64,000 nucleotides of DNA from Magicicada septendecula (taxonomy: Eukaryota; Arthropoda; Insecta; Hemiptera; Cicadidae): assembly GCA_034769895.1 (NCBI GenBank), contig CM068367.1, positions 111,522,654 to 111,586,653 on the forward strand, written 5' to 3'. A program made the position numbers and the translations under genes. How positions within the stretch are numbered: position 1 is the first letter of the stretch; each line of letters starts with the position of its first letter. The notes beneath the pieces are model-generated. The model saw only the letters and a program-made list of their open reading frames with translations, was not told where the DNA came from and searched no databases. This document shows, piece by piece, positions 1-10,992 of the stretch.

Positions 1-590
1 AGACTAGCAATATTACCCGAACAGCTATAGAAATTTGCTTGAGCCAACGTTTGGTTGTTAAAAATTATTTTCAATCTTACTGGTTCTTTTCCTTTGAAAA
101 TCATCTTAGATTTATTTTTGGACATTTTTACACTATATTCGTCACATATGTACATATTATTATCTGATTAATTACAAATCACAGTAACCTATGAAATAAT
201 CAATGGGACGACCAAAAGAGACTTGTCCTTCACTACAGACCCCACGGTGTATCATGGAAGACTCCATAGCCGTATTGCACCTCCTCCTTCTTCCCCGGCT
301 GTAACAGGTCTTCTGGTCCGTGGCCTCCTTCAGTTCTTCCAACGAAGCTAATCTCTAGCATCACTTACCAATTTACCACCTTCGTCGATTCTTCGTCAGT
401 TTGCTTCGTATGTTATCTCACCAGCATGTTCTAGGTTTTCCTCTACACATCTATTCTATTTTTCTACCTCTTTCGCACTTGATGATTGTCCATTCTTTCC
501 ACGCCTCCCTCACTTGTATTTTCCTGTAGTCTAATATGTTCGGGTCCTTAAATAGTTGTTGTGGTCCGAAGTACCGCCGCTACTGGTGAA
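1..590. other. unassigned AT-rich to mixed sequence
   Basis: No reading frame, RNA gene or repeat family was recognised here. The middle part (about 230-560) is pyrimidine-rich with many TTC/CTT and CCTCC runs, which resembles the antisense of a degraded LINE tail, but no protein motif could be read. Confidence 0.3.
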
Positions 591-594
591 CGTG

Positions 595-830
595 GTGCTA
601 CCGCTTGAAGAGTCATCGAGTCGACGCTGCACGGAAGGGGAGCCGACCGAGCTACACGAGGAAAGCCGACTGACTCCACGGAAAGGGGCCCGGCCGGCGC
701 TACAAGAAGGGGGAGCCGACCGAGCTACTCGTACCGACTGACTGCACGGAAGAAGACCGGCCGACGCTGCGAAGAAGAGTAACCGACTGGCTGCACGTGA
801 AGGGAGCCGACCGACGCTACACGGTAGATT
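595..830. repeat. GC-rich degenerate minisatellite
   Basis: A block much richer in G and C than its surroundings, built from imperfect tandem copies of a motif like GAGCCGACCGACGCTACACG followed by GGAAGGG-type purine runs. Five to six variants can be counted, with spacings of roughly 30 to 50 bases. It is open in one frame over 556-741, but the peptide is only the translation of the repeat (charged, Arg/Glu-rich) and no coding claim is made. Confidence 0.6.
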
Positions 831-1770
831 AGTATATATGTATTGTAGTTATATATTGTATTATGTATTGTATTTATGATTTGTATTTATCAGTTTTTAC
901 GTATGACGTTCTGCATATGTACGGTATATATATACACTTAAAAAAATAAAGCAGACAAATATACATATGCTTAAAATTGAAAAAATGAGATATATACCTA
1001 TGTATGCAGGTACACGTACGTCTGTTTTTTGGGAGTCAAAGGCTGGTAATGGGTACCGAACTGAGGATTCGGTTAATGCTCACTGGTACTGACGAATGAG
1101 TCAGAGCTCGAGCTAGCCAGCTCGAGTCAGCTCTGCCAGCAAACCCTACTTCCAACGTCCATGTTCGTGACTCCCGGGCAATGCTTTCTGTACGCACAGA
1201 GAGTAGCTGATGGAAGAGGGTGCAACGCGATTCTACAATCTGCAATATTTGGTTACGAGATTGTGTGACAGGTGAAAATAAAATTTGTAATTTCAATTTT
1301 AAATTGTGATCTGCGTTTTGCTTTGTGTAATAAAGGGCTTATTGATTATAAAATTACAATATGCATTTTCATTTTATCTTATTTTTGTTTATGTAATAAT
1401 AAGTTCTATTATTTTAAAAGTTTTTTTGTGGCAGTACCACTTGATTCACTGACTTAAACTGTCGTATCAAGAATATAGGGCTGGTTAATTTAAATAAGTG
1501 GGCAGACTTCTGGGCATGTTCTGTGTAAGTTATTTATAGATTACAGTATAATTTGCAATGAATGAAGCGAGTCCTTATTATACAATTCGAAAATTTGTGC
1601 ACTTTTGTGGCCCAACTGATGATGGCGGTAGAACATTTATGTGCCGAAAACATATTACCTTTTGGTTAATTAACAAATAAATTTTTCATTGGAAAATTTT
1701 AGGTATTCCGTTTGTAACGTTTTTACAAAAGTATGATGCATCATTTGGTTGCAATTTGCAACAGAACTCG
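831..1770. other. AT-rich stretch, nothing recognised
   Basis: Contains a short GC-richer patch near 1100-1150 with overlapping GAGCTCGAGCTAGCC-type palindromes, then AT-rich DNA. No gene, transposon end or RNA gene could be supported. Confidence 0.3.
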
Positions 1771-1776
1771 TTCATA

Positions 1777-1799
1777 GTTACCGTGGTTACCGTGGAAAC
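1777..1799 (+). promoter_or_regulatory. tandem RFX X-box-like motifs
   Basis: GTTACCGTGGTTAC (1777-1790) overlaps GTTACCGTGGAAAC (1786-1799). The second closely fits the RFX X-box pattern of two inverted half sites (GTTNCC, two-base spacer, GGNAAC). RFX X-boxes mark promoters of ciliary genes in animals, usually about 100 bp upstream of transcription start. A match to an initiator lies about 100 bp downstream, which is the expected geometry. Motif presence is seen; function is inferred. Confidence 0.4.
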
Positions 1800-1900
1800 A
1801 TAATCGTATCTAACCGGTCACAAAGAATATACATTTGGTTTAGGCTACGTTTTGTACTTTAAGTGGTAATATGAATTTATAAAGTTAATGGCGTCTTTTC

Positions 1901-1956
1901 AGTCTACGGAAAACGCGAGGGTTATCGAACATATAAGTCAATGAATCCCATACGTG
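1901..1956 (+). CDS. possible first exon of a host gene (5'UTR plus ATG)
   Basis: An initiator-like TTTTCAGTC would place transcription start at the A at 1901. An ATG follows at 1941 and opens a short frame reading Met-Asn-Pro-Ile-Arg, which runs into TACGTG|GTAAGT at 1956/1957, a near-consensus 5' splice site. The segment is richer in CpG than its AT-rich surroundings. Upstream lie tandem X-box-like motifs, so a ciliary gene would fit. The TTTTCAG could instead be a 3' splice site, making this an internal exon. No downstream exon was recognised in the window, and five codons cannot identify the protein. Confidence 0.3.
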
Positions 1957-2163
1957 GTAAGTTTACAAGGCTTTTTCAGTTTCAAGCTATTTTTGTGATG
2001 GCGACTCACATTTAAGTATATTATATTTTTTCATTTTGTCACATGTTGTTGTAACGAAGAATTAGGCCTAACATTTAAAGCTAGTTGAAAGTGAAAATAA
2101 TTAGTTTTATTATTAATTATATTATCTAAGTCTTTTCTCTTTCTTTCAATACTTCTAACTCTT

Positions 2164-2470
2164 CTATAAGTATTCTTTCAGCTGTATTATTACTACTTTT
2201 AAAATTTCAAGCCGATAGTTTTCAAGTGGATTAATAAAAGTGTGGTTCTCTTCTATGAAATGTCTTGCGTATAAAGAATTTGTTTTTCTATTATTTTTTC
2301 CTTGTTTATGGGCAGACAATTTGCATTCGAATTTCCGTCCTGTCTCGCCTAAGTACACTTTGTTACATTCTTTGCGTTTTAGTTTACAAACTCCGGTCTT
2401 CTGTAACATCGGTATTTCTTCTATATTTTTATTCCTTATCTTATCAAATACTGTTTCACATTCTTTAAAA
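2164..2470 (-). pseudogene. Penelope-like element GIY-YIG endonuclease remnant
   Basis: The minus-strand frame reads GVCKLKRKECNKVYLGETGR, then a region with AHKQGKNNRKTNSLYARHF and EENHTF. This is the GIY-YIG layout seen at the C-terminus of Penelope-like retroelements: a G(V/I)YxLxCxxCxKxYxGxTGR core followed by a histidine-rich H.......NS.YA.H....H.F segment. The first catalytic tyrosine position reads Cys (VCKL instead of VYKL). In the family this domain nicks the target DNA. Only this domain remains, about 80 residues; no reverse transcriptase was seen upstream, so it is a 5'-truncated dead copy. Confidence 0.7.
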
Positions 2471-2564
2471 GATATTTGAAATTCACATTATTCACAGAAT
2501 TTGGTAAGATATAAAAGCTATTATGACCTACTTCGCGTTAAGCAAAAAGGAATTCCGTTGGTAC

Positions 2565-3365
2565 GAGACAGATAATTCATTGCAAATTTGTGTGAGTTGT
2601 TATTCTTATAAAAATGCAACATAACACCAAGGCATTTTGTGATTAATTAATATGTTATTTATATGGGTCCGAAGTGTAAATATTTAAAGTGTTACAACAT
2701 GCCACTAACATTTTTTTCTGAACTTGTATTCAGAGATATTTCAAAATCATTTGGTCACATTATTTATAATAGGCAATAAAGTAATGGTAAAAGTTTGAAT
2801 GCAATACATTAATCACAGACTGATAAATGTTCCTTACACTAGCATGAGAAAACATATTAGGATCGGGTCCCCTAAAAAGTGGTTGCTGCTGAACAAAAAT
2901 TTATATCCCTGCCCCTTATTTCTCGAGTAACCTTGCCACATTCCAGTTTTCCCCTTTCTGTCTAGAATCTCCTCCACTAAGTTCTCCTACCTTTTCTGTG
3001 GTCTTCTCTTCTTTTTTCTCATTGGCCTACCGTATTATCTTCGTCTGTCTGTTATGGTTTGTTCTACGCAGACGACGTTTCCAACTTAGCTGCCTCTGCT
3101 CTACGTACTCAAGTATCTGGTGGCCTCCCTAGTAATTTCTTATTGTTCATTTTAAACTCTATCCTTTTTAGTTAACCTCTCTCTCACATATCTCAAATAT
3201 TTCATTTCAGCAGCTAGTATTTTATTTTTCTGGTTTTAAGTCACAATATCAGCCTATATATTATCCTATGTAGGACTTGGTGTGTAGGACTCTATCCTAA
3301 CTTGGTGTTATGTTGCATTTTTATAAGAATAACAACTCACAAATTTGCAATGAATTATCTGTCTC
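2565..3365. repeat. inverted 65-bp arms enclosing a LINE fragment
   Basis: The segment 2565-2631 is nearly a perfect reverse complement of 3301-3365 (one 2-base indel). Outside the arms, AAGGAA recurs about 15 bases from each arm edge in inverted position, so the repeat may extend a little further. No target-site duplication is obvious. It could be the termini of a non-autonomous DNA element or an inverted duplication with a LINE fragment captured inside. Confidence 0.6.
2870..3250 (-). pseudogene. RTE-like LINE 3' fragment
   Basis: Read on the minus strand, scattered frames give LAAEMKYLRYVREG, then YVEQRQLSW and LDRKGK. These match the conserved tail of RTE/BovB-type LINE reverse transcriptases (xAAEMxFLRxxxG, LQRxQLxWxGH, and a terminal DRKxWR-like segment). 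Frames change several times and stops are frequent, so this is an old, 5'-truncated copy. Confidence 0.5.
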
Positions 3366-3514
3366 AAGACAAAATGTTCCTTGAGACCTAAAAAAATGAA
3401 TTTTTGGAATACATCGCATACACTGTCAGTTATACATTCAAAATGTAAGCATAACCTCTTCGGTAACCTAACCAAAAAATCGTGGAACTTGGTAGGTGGT
3501 GGAAAAGGTAGGAC

Positions 3515-3660
3515 TTGAAAATGGTGGAAACACTGAAAGGCTTCGTCCAAAACATGACATTTAGCAGTTTAGCAAATAAGCACGACGAAGTTGGAGTTAC
3601 AGAGATTGCTAATTCAAATAACAAGATTAATAACCAAAAAATCAAAATCACTAAAGACAG
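3515..3660 (+). repeat. copy A of a dispersed module with a conserved MVETLKG-like frame
   Basis: About 110 bases here recur near 28.66-28.87 kb and 44.71-44.97 kb. The copy begins after AGGACTTGAAA and reads MVETLKGFVQNMT, then NKHDEVGVTEIANSNNK. This copy is single; the other two sites hold head-to-head pairs. Family unknown. See the findings. Confidence 0.6.
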
Positions 3661-3833
3661 AAGTATAAAAATCAGCGCTGTATCATGGGAATCATGGCAA
3701 GAGGGAAAAGCATATTGTATTTTTTTTAAATTACCGCTGTGTCTGTAGTGAAGACACAAAAATAATTAAAATTGTATATCCAAAAATGTAACCCCCAGAT
3801 GTCAAAAATTCACGTATGAAGTGCGTGAGATGC

Positions 3834-4313
3834 TGTTGCGTCTTAGACGCTCTCGAAGCAATCTTAAGTTAGTCTTAGAACGCTAGTTGTTGAGGTAGCT
3901 GGTAATAAGTGAAATAATGAAGTGGACTGTATATGTTCTTGAGCTAATTGTTTATTGAAAATTATTTAGAAGATAGTTGCTGGCGCGTGCAGGTTAGCGC
4001 GGCATAAACGCCTGATAATAGAAATTGAATTAAATACTGAAAGACATAATCGTGCGTAAGAGGCTTAGATCGCCTAAGTAACTATCGCATGATGATCATG
4101 CTAAAATTTAGAATAATGAAAATAATGTAGCCGTGGCTGGCGAACTGAGGCTAGTTGCCCGTGCGGAGTCTTGCAAGTAACTAACTAAACTTTTACTGCT
4201 GCTAGCTTGAATCAAGCCGGCAGCAGATAGCGGGGAGAGAAAATGACGTCACTGCACGCAACTGCAATGCGGATATTACAGTACAAAGTTCAGACAAGTA
4301 CAAAGTTTGACCA
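3834..4313 (-). repeat. BEL/Pao 3' LTR
   Basis: 480 bp with the same ends as the copy at 9605-10084. The 5-bp sequence GATGC abuts its outer edge at 3829-3833. Confidence 0.9.
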
Positions 4314-4369
4314 TACTGCCCGCACAAAATCGGGCGATTTTGCAACTTAAGTCAATGTGTGACCAGTAC

Positions 4370-4960
4370 ATAATAATTGACATTACATGACACCAAAATT
4401 CAATGATACATAACAAATGATAATACAATAGCAAAGACATAATAATTGACATGCATAACAATAGAGCAATGACACCAAAAGAAATTCAATAGTACGTAAC
4501 AATATGATTGACATATCAAATTCATGTAAGGATACATAATACATAATGATTTACGTTACATAGTAATAGAATAATGATAATAAAATTCCATAACACATAA
4601 TAACATGATAATGATACATAATAATACAATAATCAGACAGACATCATAGTTGGCAGTACATAACAATAGGATAATGATCAAAAAAAAATTCAAAAATATA
4701 TAACAATATGATAATATAATGATAAAGACATAATATCTTACATGCATAGTATTAGAATAATAATCCCCAAAAAATTCAAAAATATATAACCATAGAATAA
4801 TACAATAGTAAAAGACATATAATTCATATGCATAATATTAGAATAATAATCGCCAAAAAATTAAAAAATCCCTAATAACATGATAGTGATACATAATAAT
4901 ACAATAGACATGATGATAATATAATAAGCATAACAATGTAAAGCATATGATCGCCCGGGG
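4370..4960. repeat. AT-rich degenerate tandem repeat inside the BEL/Pao 3' region
   Basis: Between the end of pol and the 3' LTR the plus strand shows loosely repeated ACATAATAATTGACAT, AATAATACAATAG and AGAATAATAATCCCCAAAAA motifs. It has no coding signal and is part of the element's untranslated 3' region. Confidence 0.5.
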
Positions 4961-5035
4961 AATGTCCCGGGCATGAAGCACGATAGTGCTATAAAGTTCA
5001 CGTCACTGATACGTGTCGCATGAATGGTCATGCGT

Positions 5036-7032
5036 TTAGTCTGAGGCCACTGGAAGTGGACATAATTTATGAATGGGCCGACGTAGGATACCGTTTGCGG
5101 TGCGAACATCCGCGACGCGCACTATTGAATCCTGACCCGAATAGACATTAGTGACTACCCCGCGTTTCCACTGCAGTGGGGGGGAATTGTCTTCTAGAAT
5201 AAGGACGAGTTGTCCGGGAGTCAAATTTTTTGACGGGATGCGCCATTTGTTGCGTTGTTGCAACTGGTGCAAATAATCTTTCGACCACCTGTTCCATATA
5301 GACTGGGTGAATCTTTGGAGCAGCTGCCACCTGCCCAGACGACCAATTCAATGACTTGGAGTAGTCAGGTTCCGGGAGTGCAGTGAGCGGAGAACCAACC
5401 AGGAAGTGCGCTGGAGTTAAAGGTTCGGGGTCCCTAGAGTCACTTGATATGGCGAACAAGGGACGTGAGTTAAGGCAGGACTCTATTTGAGTTAGGATAG
5501 TGTAATACTCCTCAAACTTAAGAATGGTTCCGCCGACAACGCGCCGCAAATGAAACTTGACACAGGCCACCGAAGTGGGGTGCTGAGGGAGGAATAAAGG
5601 ACCATCTGATGCCTTGGGCACTGGTAAAATCCTGGGTGGTCTGTTCAAATCCGTTAGATTGAAAAAGTTTGTATAATTCGTGAAGTGTACTACTAGCACG
5701 ACGAAAATTTGTACCATTGTCGGAGAATATCTGATCGGGGATACCTCTATGAGCTATGAACCGTTTTAAGGCTGCTATGAAGGCGTCTGAGGTAAGATCT
5801 GAGACTAGTTCAAGGTGAATGGCTTTAGTGGCCATGCATATAAATAGCGCAATATAAACCTTTGACGTCGATTTGGAACGCTGCCCGCCATGACGTATAA
5901 GTACGGGACCGGCATAATCGACTGCATATTGAGAAAATGGCTTAGCAGGCGTAACCCGGGAAGGGGGTAATTGTCCTAATAATTGGCTTGCGCCCCTAGC
6001 ACGGAATCGAAAACAAGTGATAAATTTGTGTATCACTGAACGTATATAAGATTTATCATTAATTATCCAATATTTCTGCCGTAAAGAGTACTGAGTCAAT
6101 TGTACCCCAGCGTGTAGTAGCCGAAGATGCTCGCCTTCTATGATCAATTTGCTGAGACGAGAATGCGGGTGGAGTATGATTTGGTGTTTGCTGTCATAGG
6201 TAAGCTGGGAGTATTGAAGACGTCCGCCCACGCGTAATATCCCCGCATTGTCCAGAAAGGGGTTAAGTGAAAGAATTTTACTATTATTAGGGATACAGCG
6301 TTGTGCCTCGAGTTCATTGATTTCGATGCTAAAGTGCGATCGCTGGGACTGGCGAATAAAAACCAAAAGTGTACCATGTAACTCATGGGAAGTTAAAAAG
6401 GAAGTGTCTCTATCAGCTATGGGGAGCCTAGAGTTCCGAATGAATCGACGGCAATACGAAAATACACGAAGGAGTTTTGAAAGCGAAGAGTAGTTTTCAA
6501 AATAACTAGACGTAGATGAAGCGACAATCAATGAGGTTTGGACCTGCTTACGTTGTTCCTGCTCAAGATCGGGATGAGTGCAGGGTGAATGGGCATCGAA
6601 GGCACTGGTGGGCCATGATGATGACTCATGGGACAACCAGGATGGACCATACCACCATTGTGGGTGACAGTGTAAAACCCGAGGGAGACAACCACGCGAT
6701 AGGATGTCGGCAGGGTTCTGTTTGAACTTAAGTTCCCGTGATTGAAATCTGAGAATAGCTCCGGGAAGAGAATCCCCCAAATGAGAATTGTATGACCTGC
6801 GAGGTAGGGATACCACAAATCTACCATCATTATTGCGGAACGTATTAGCGACAAAATGACTTTCGCATTCCGAGTCCTCAACGTAGGGAGCACGAACAGC
6901 AACGTCCTCTAAATTCCAGAAGTCCTTTAGTTGCGAGGAAATGGCATTATTATCTTCACATGCTATGAATGATGAGACAGGTTTTGTCATGTCGACATTA
7001 AAGGGCAAGTTACCCGCGAGAATAAAGCCCAA
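5036..7032 (-). pseudogene. BEL/Pao RNase H end and integrase region
   Basis: Opens with sequence ending NPADILSRG, typical of the end of the RNase H domain, then an integrase: a zinc-binding-like HAGVQ...CFRFRARG region, a core with VDYAGP and [10 protein letters not shown], and further downstream the BEL/Pao C-terminal domain ([20 protein letters not shown]). In the family, integrase inserts the cDNA. Fossil part, in more than one frame. Confidence 0.8.
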
Positions 7033-7082
7033 TTTTGTCTCCTGTATTATGGGAAAGTGTGGGCTACGGATGAATTTGACTG

Positions 7083-7500
7083 TTAAATTAATTGTAAATA
7101 ATACTGGGCACCAAGCAATTTGTCGATTTGCAAAGAAAAGTTCAGTTGCGGGTCAGCTAGGAATATGCCCTTTGGCAAATTTAGGGATGAGATATCAAAC
7201 GATTCCGCAGGAAGATTGTTCGTAATGCTGGGAAGCACAGCGCAATGCACGTTCAAACTAAAATTCTTATAACGAGAATGCAACCTTACCCTAGTACTGA
7301 AGTCAGCTTGACATAATGAATTGTTTATACCGGTGATGGGTAATTGAGATTTAGTTAGTTTTAGACCCACGCGACATGCGAAACTCATGGTGCAGAAGTT
7401 AGCTTGCGATCCTGAGTCCAATAAAATCCTTACTGGGTGCTTCCTGCCGGCATGGTTAGTTGTCATGCAGACAGCGGTGGATAATAAAATAGATTTGTTC
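7083..7500 (-). pseudogene. BEL/Pao aspartic protease region
   Basis: The frame contains VRILLDSGSQANF, the catalytic D(S/T)G site of the retropepsin-like protease, followed by the usual beta-rich segment (LPITGINNS, VRLHSRY). In the family the protease cuts the gag-pol precursor. It follows the zinc knuckles directly, as in other BEL/Pao elements. Confidence 0.8.
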
Positions 7501-8807
7501 GTTTGCAGTTTCAGTGAAAATTGATTGTTGCCTATACCCGAGGGGTTATTGCCTGACATGTGGATCATTGTGTGGTGGCGTTTAGCACATGTCCTACAAG
7601 CAAAATTGGAAGGACAGTGCGCGAGATCATGGCCTGGACGTATCCAATTTACGCAGAGTTTATGTTTAATTACAATATTTTTTCGTTCAAGAGGAGATAT
7701 AGCCACGAATTGTGGGCATTCAGAAAGGCGGTGTCTACCTCGACACAGCTGACAGATGTTGTTGCTGATATGAGAATGGAATGTTGACCTAGTAAGATCA
7801 ACTGGTTTAATAGCTTTGCGATAGGAAGTCTTATCGCTAACTTGTATTCTGCTTACTGAACTGGTCGCGGCACCGACGTTTTGCATCAACTGCCTTCTGC
7901 TATTTAAAAATTTAATAAAATTATTGAAATTAGGAAATCGCTCATCGGATAGGCCCTCCTTCCACAGTCGGCACGTCTGGCTATCGAGTTTTTGCGTTAA
8001 ATATTGAACGAAAATGATTTCAAAGGTATTTACCGGAAGATTCAATGAATTTAAAGCATTTATATTCGCGGTGATTTCGTCAATGAATTTGGAGATGCCA
8101 ACCATGGACTCTTGTTGAATGGACTTCAGGCCCAAGACATTCCCTATATGATAGGCCGAGACAATTTATTTGCTGTCATACCTGGCCCTCAGTAGATCAT
8201 TGGCTACCGCATAATTGTCATGGGTGATTGGGAGAGATTTTATTACATTTAACGCTTCGTCCCTTAATGACGAGTGTAAGTAGTGTAATTTCTGAATGTC
8301 CGTCAGGTCGTTTCTGACGTGTACTAGTTCCACAAACATATTATTATAGTAATGCTGCCAATCAATAATGCTGCCTGAGAAGCAGGGCAATTTAATTGGC
8401 TCTAACTGTATAGGGGATGTTTTAATTGGTGTCACCTCAGCTTGAATCAATGATTTTTTGTTCACCTCCTCTACTTGCTCTAATAAATGGTGTAGCTTGC
8501 ACTCAATATTACACAGATCATCCTCTGTTTGAACCATGTCACTGACTGATGTGAAATCGGAATCATCAGCCTCAATTTGAGTCTGAATTTCGTCATACTT
8601 CGCGGACAATTCCATCAAATGGCGGAGTTTAATTTTTAAGACATGGTGATCGCTTATGTCCGGATCGAAATTGTCAGCGAAGGTATTTACACGGGATATA
8701 GAAGCCTTAATTGTGCCCCGTTTTTTAATTAACGCCTTCACATCAGCCATGACCGAAATGCAAAATGTGATTTGAAAACGATAGCTAAATATAGAGCAGG
8801 TGAACAA
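7500..8807 (-). pseudogene. BEL/Pao gag region
   Basis: The N-terminal part reads ADVKALIKKRGTIKASISR with an acidic helical region after it, the hallmark of the DUF1759 gag-like domain of BEL/Pao elements. A CQLCRGRHRLSEC zinc-knuckle motif follows near 7740-7780, and a second Cys/His cluster (CVNWIRPGHDLAHC) next to it. In the family, gag packages element RNA in cytoplasmic particles. Fossil part of the element; not separately active as far as can be seen. Confidence 0.8.
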
Positions 8808-9604
8808 TTGTTGTAATCTGAATAATTTACTAAATCCTGATATGATGCGGGAGCCAGTGATCGGTATGCAACTTAATCTATTACTTACTATAATAGGTAA
8901 TTATTTTCTTCAAAAAATAGTTATGGAAGTTATTGAAAATATGAATCATTCAAAGTGCCAATATACACATAGCCTTATCACATCACTTAAGTTTCTGAAT
9001 GTATTATAGTACAGCTGCGTAAATGAAAATTTAGGTAAAAAATACAAGTTTATGGCCACTTGACACTAACTTTTGTTTATGTAAAAATTATTAATGATTT
9101 TATGTTAACTGTTATTAAATCTGTGCTAAAATATTAATGACTTTGCTGTACATAAAAATTATAAATGAAAAATTATGAGAATGCAAGTTCATAGTCACGT
9201 GGATTGTGAATCCTGGCGTGTTCAAGATGGCTCCGATCCTGTTACTTCTTCGATGATCCTGTTCGGCAGGCCCTAGATGGTGGCGCAACACTTGTTTCTG
9301 CTGGTCGGGAGACGCTAGAAGCTGTAGCTCTCCGTTTAATTTTGAGTTTCTAGAATTTCGCTGCTGTGCGACAAATGATGACGACTTGTAGTGTCTTGCT
9401 GTCTCAGATATGATGCTCTGCAGAATCTTGCAATGTCACGTTTGAAGGTTTTTTTTTTGAGAACAATGAAGGCATGCAACGGCCAGCAATCTAGATTATG
9501 AAAGTATTCGGGCTGGAACCAAACGTTGTTTGTGCCCATTAAATGAAATATATCTGAAATCTTAGTCCGAATCACGATTCGGATCCGGCCGTGGTGGACC
9601 AAAA

Positions 9605-10084
9605 TGTTGCGTCTTAGACGCTCTCGAAGCAATCTTAAGTTAGTCTTAGAACGCTAGTTGTTGAGGTAGCTGGTAATAAGTGAAATAATGAAGTGGACTG
9701 TATATGTTCTTGAGCTAATTGTTTATTGAAAATTATTTAGAAGATAGTTGCTGGCGCGTGCAGGTTAGCGCGGCATAAATGCCTGATAATAGAGATTGAA
9801 TTAAATACTGAAAGACATAATCATGCATAAAAGGCTTAGATCGCCTAAGTAACTATCGCATGATGATCATGCTAAAATTTAGAATAATGAAAATAATGTA
9901 GCCGTGGCTGGCGAACTGAGGCTAGTTGCCCGTGCGGAGTCTTGCAAGTAACTAACTAAACTTTTACTGCTGCTAGCTTGAATCAAGCCGGCAGCAGATA
10001 GCGGGGAGAGAAAATGACGTCACTGCACGCAACTGCAATGCGGATATTATAGTACAAAGTTCAGACAAGTACAAAGTTTGACCA
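9605..10084 (-). repeat. BEL/Pao 5' LTR
   Basis: 480 bp, TG...CA ended, six transitions away from its partner at 3834-4313. It is the 5' LTR because gag lies next to it on the minus strand. Just inside it, the minus strand reads TTTTGGTCCACCACGG, the region where the primer-binding site is expected; the tRNA was not identified. Confidence 0.9.
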
Positions 10085-10469
10085 GATGCTAATTCAAAAA
10101 TTATTTTTGTATTTAAAAAACGAAGAAAATGCCTATAGATTATACATTATTTTAAAGAGGACGATCTGAAGGTTTTGTTTTGTTTAAAAACAAAAAATAA
10201 ATTAGTAAAAACAAATTAATTTTTCAACGGCCGGGTCCCCTTAATTAAAAACGGACAAAAGTTAATTTAATGTATTTTACAGGTTGATATAATTATTTTA
10301 TTGATCGGTGTTCACAAGTTTATGAATTTGCAATTTAAATTCAGATTTTGGAAAGTCCAACATTACTTTACAAAAAAAGTTTTTTAATGAAATCAGTATC
10401 AATATCAATATTAACACAAATTTGAACACTGTAAGTTAAAAGATTACGATACGTTATTACGTAATTGTA

Positions 10470-10615
10470 CGTGTTCTGCAGGAATGCAGTTACAAACGGA
10501 GCTAGAGGCGGAGCTACGTTATACAAAGCAACAAACAGTAGCAGCAGGTAGAACATTATGTCGAAGTTGGACGCCGCCTTTGTCTTCCCATCGAACTTCA
10601 CATTAAACCAGGTCA
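10470..10615 (-). CDS. possible exon of a membrane protein
   Basis: The minus-strand frame reads NVKFDGKTKAASNFDIMFY, then LLLLFVALYNVAPPLAPFV and TAFLQNTYNYVI. Codons in this part mostly end in G or C (for example GTG AAG TTC ... CTG CTG CTA CTG), unlike the AT-rich flanks, and the hydrophobic run LLLLFVALYNVA would make a membrane helix. A boundary at GAAG|TTCGAT and one near TAC|GTAATA are possible splice sites but weak. The frame stays open well beyond (10368-10778), though the outer parts look non-coding. Protein family not recognised; it could be a fragment of a retrogene or chance. Confidence 0.25.
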
Positions 10616-10992
10616 AATAGTTACAAGAAAATGTATAATTTATTTGTGTGAGTGTACGCGTATGTTCCTTTCCTGCTTGGAAACTATAACAAGAGCTTCG
10701 GAATGTTACAAGTTTGTTCTTAATACAGTTTGTTGTCTCTGCTCTGTTTCTCGTTGTATGAACGTATTCGATCCCCAACGTTTGAACACTGTTTCATACC
10801 TATGTGCAACGCTTTACTACAAAAACAATATTTCAGGATCAACGTAGCAACAACATCGGAGTATCTTCCCGATGTTTTGTAGGGGTAGAAAAGACTAACA
10901 AATTTAACCAAATACTATGTGGCAAAATTTTTTTTTAAACACGGCCGATTGCAGCCCACATCCTTAAAATTCAGAGCAGAGCATTATGGTCC

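Larger units (their letters stand above)
3829..10089 (-). mobile_element. BEL/Pao LTR retrotransposon (broken, young)
   Basis: Two 480-bp LTRs (3834-4313 and 9605-10084) start TGTTGCGTC and end TTTGACCA, and are flanked by the 5-bp duplication GATGC (3829-3833, 10085-10089). The element reads on the minus strand. Recognisable parts in order are a DUF1759-type gag, a zinc-knuckle segment, an aspartic protease (LLDSGSQ), a remnant of the RNase H end (NPADILSRG) and an integrase ([15 protein letters not shown]), the layout of BEL/Pao. The LTRs differ at six sites, all transitions (about 1.3 percent), so the insertion is recent, plausibly a few million years. It is broken, with roughly three or four breaks, and is not full length. 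Confidence 0.93.

Noticed and set aside
1100-1150. Overlapping GAGCTCGAGC palindromes as an operator-like site
   Set aside because: Single occurrence with no conserved partner or context in a eukaryotic window.
4370-4960. Repeated short AT-rich words as a CRISPR-like or satellite array
   Set aside because: Spacing and sequence are irregular, the organism is an animal, and the region is the untranslated end of the BEL/Pao element.
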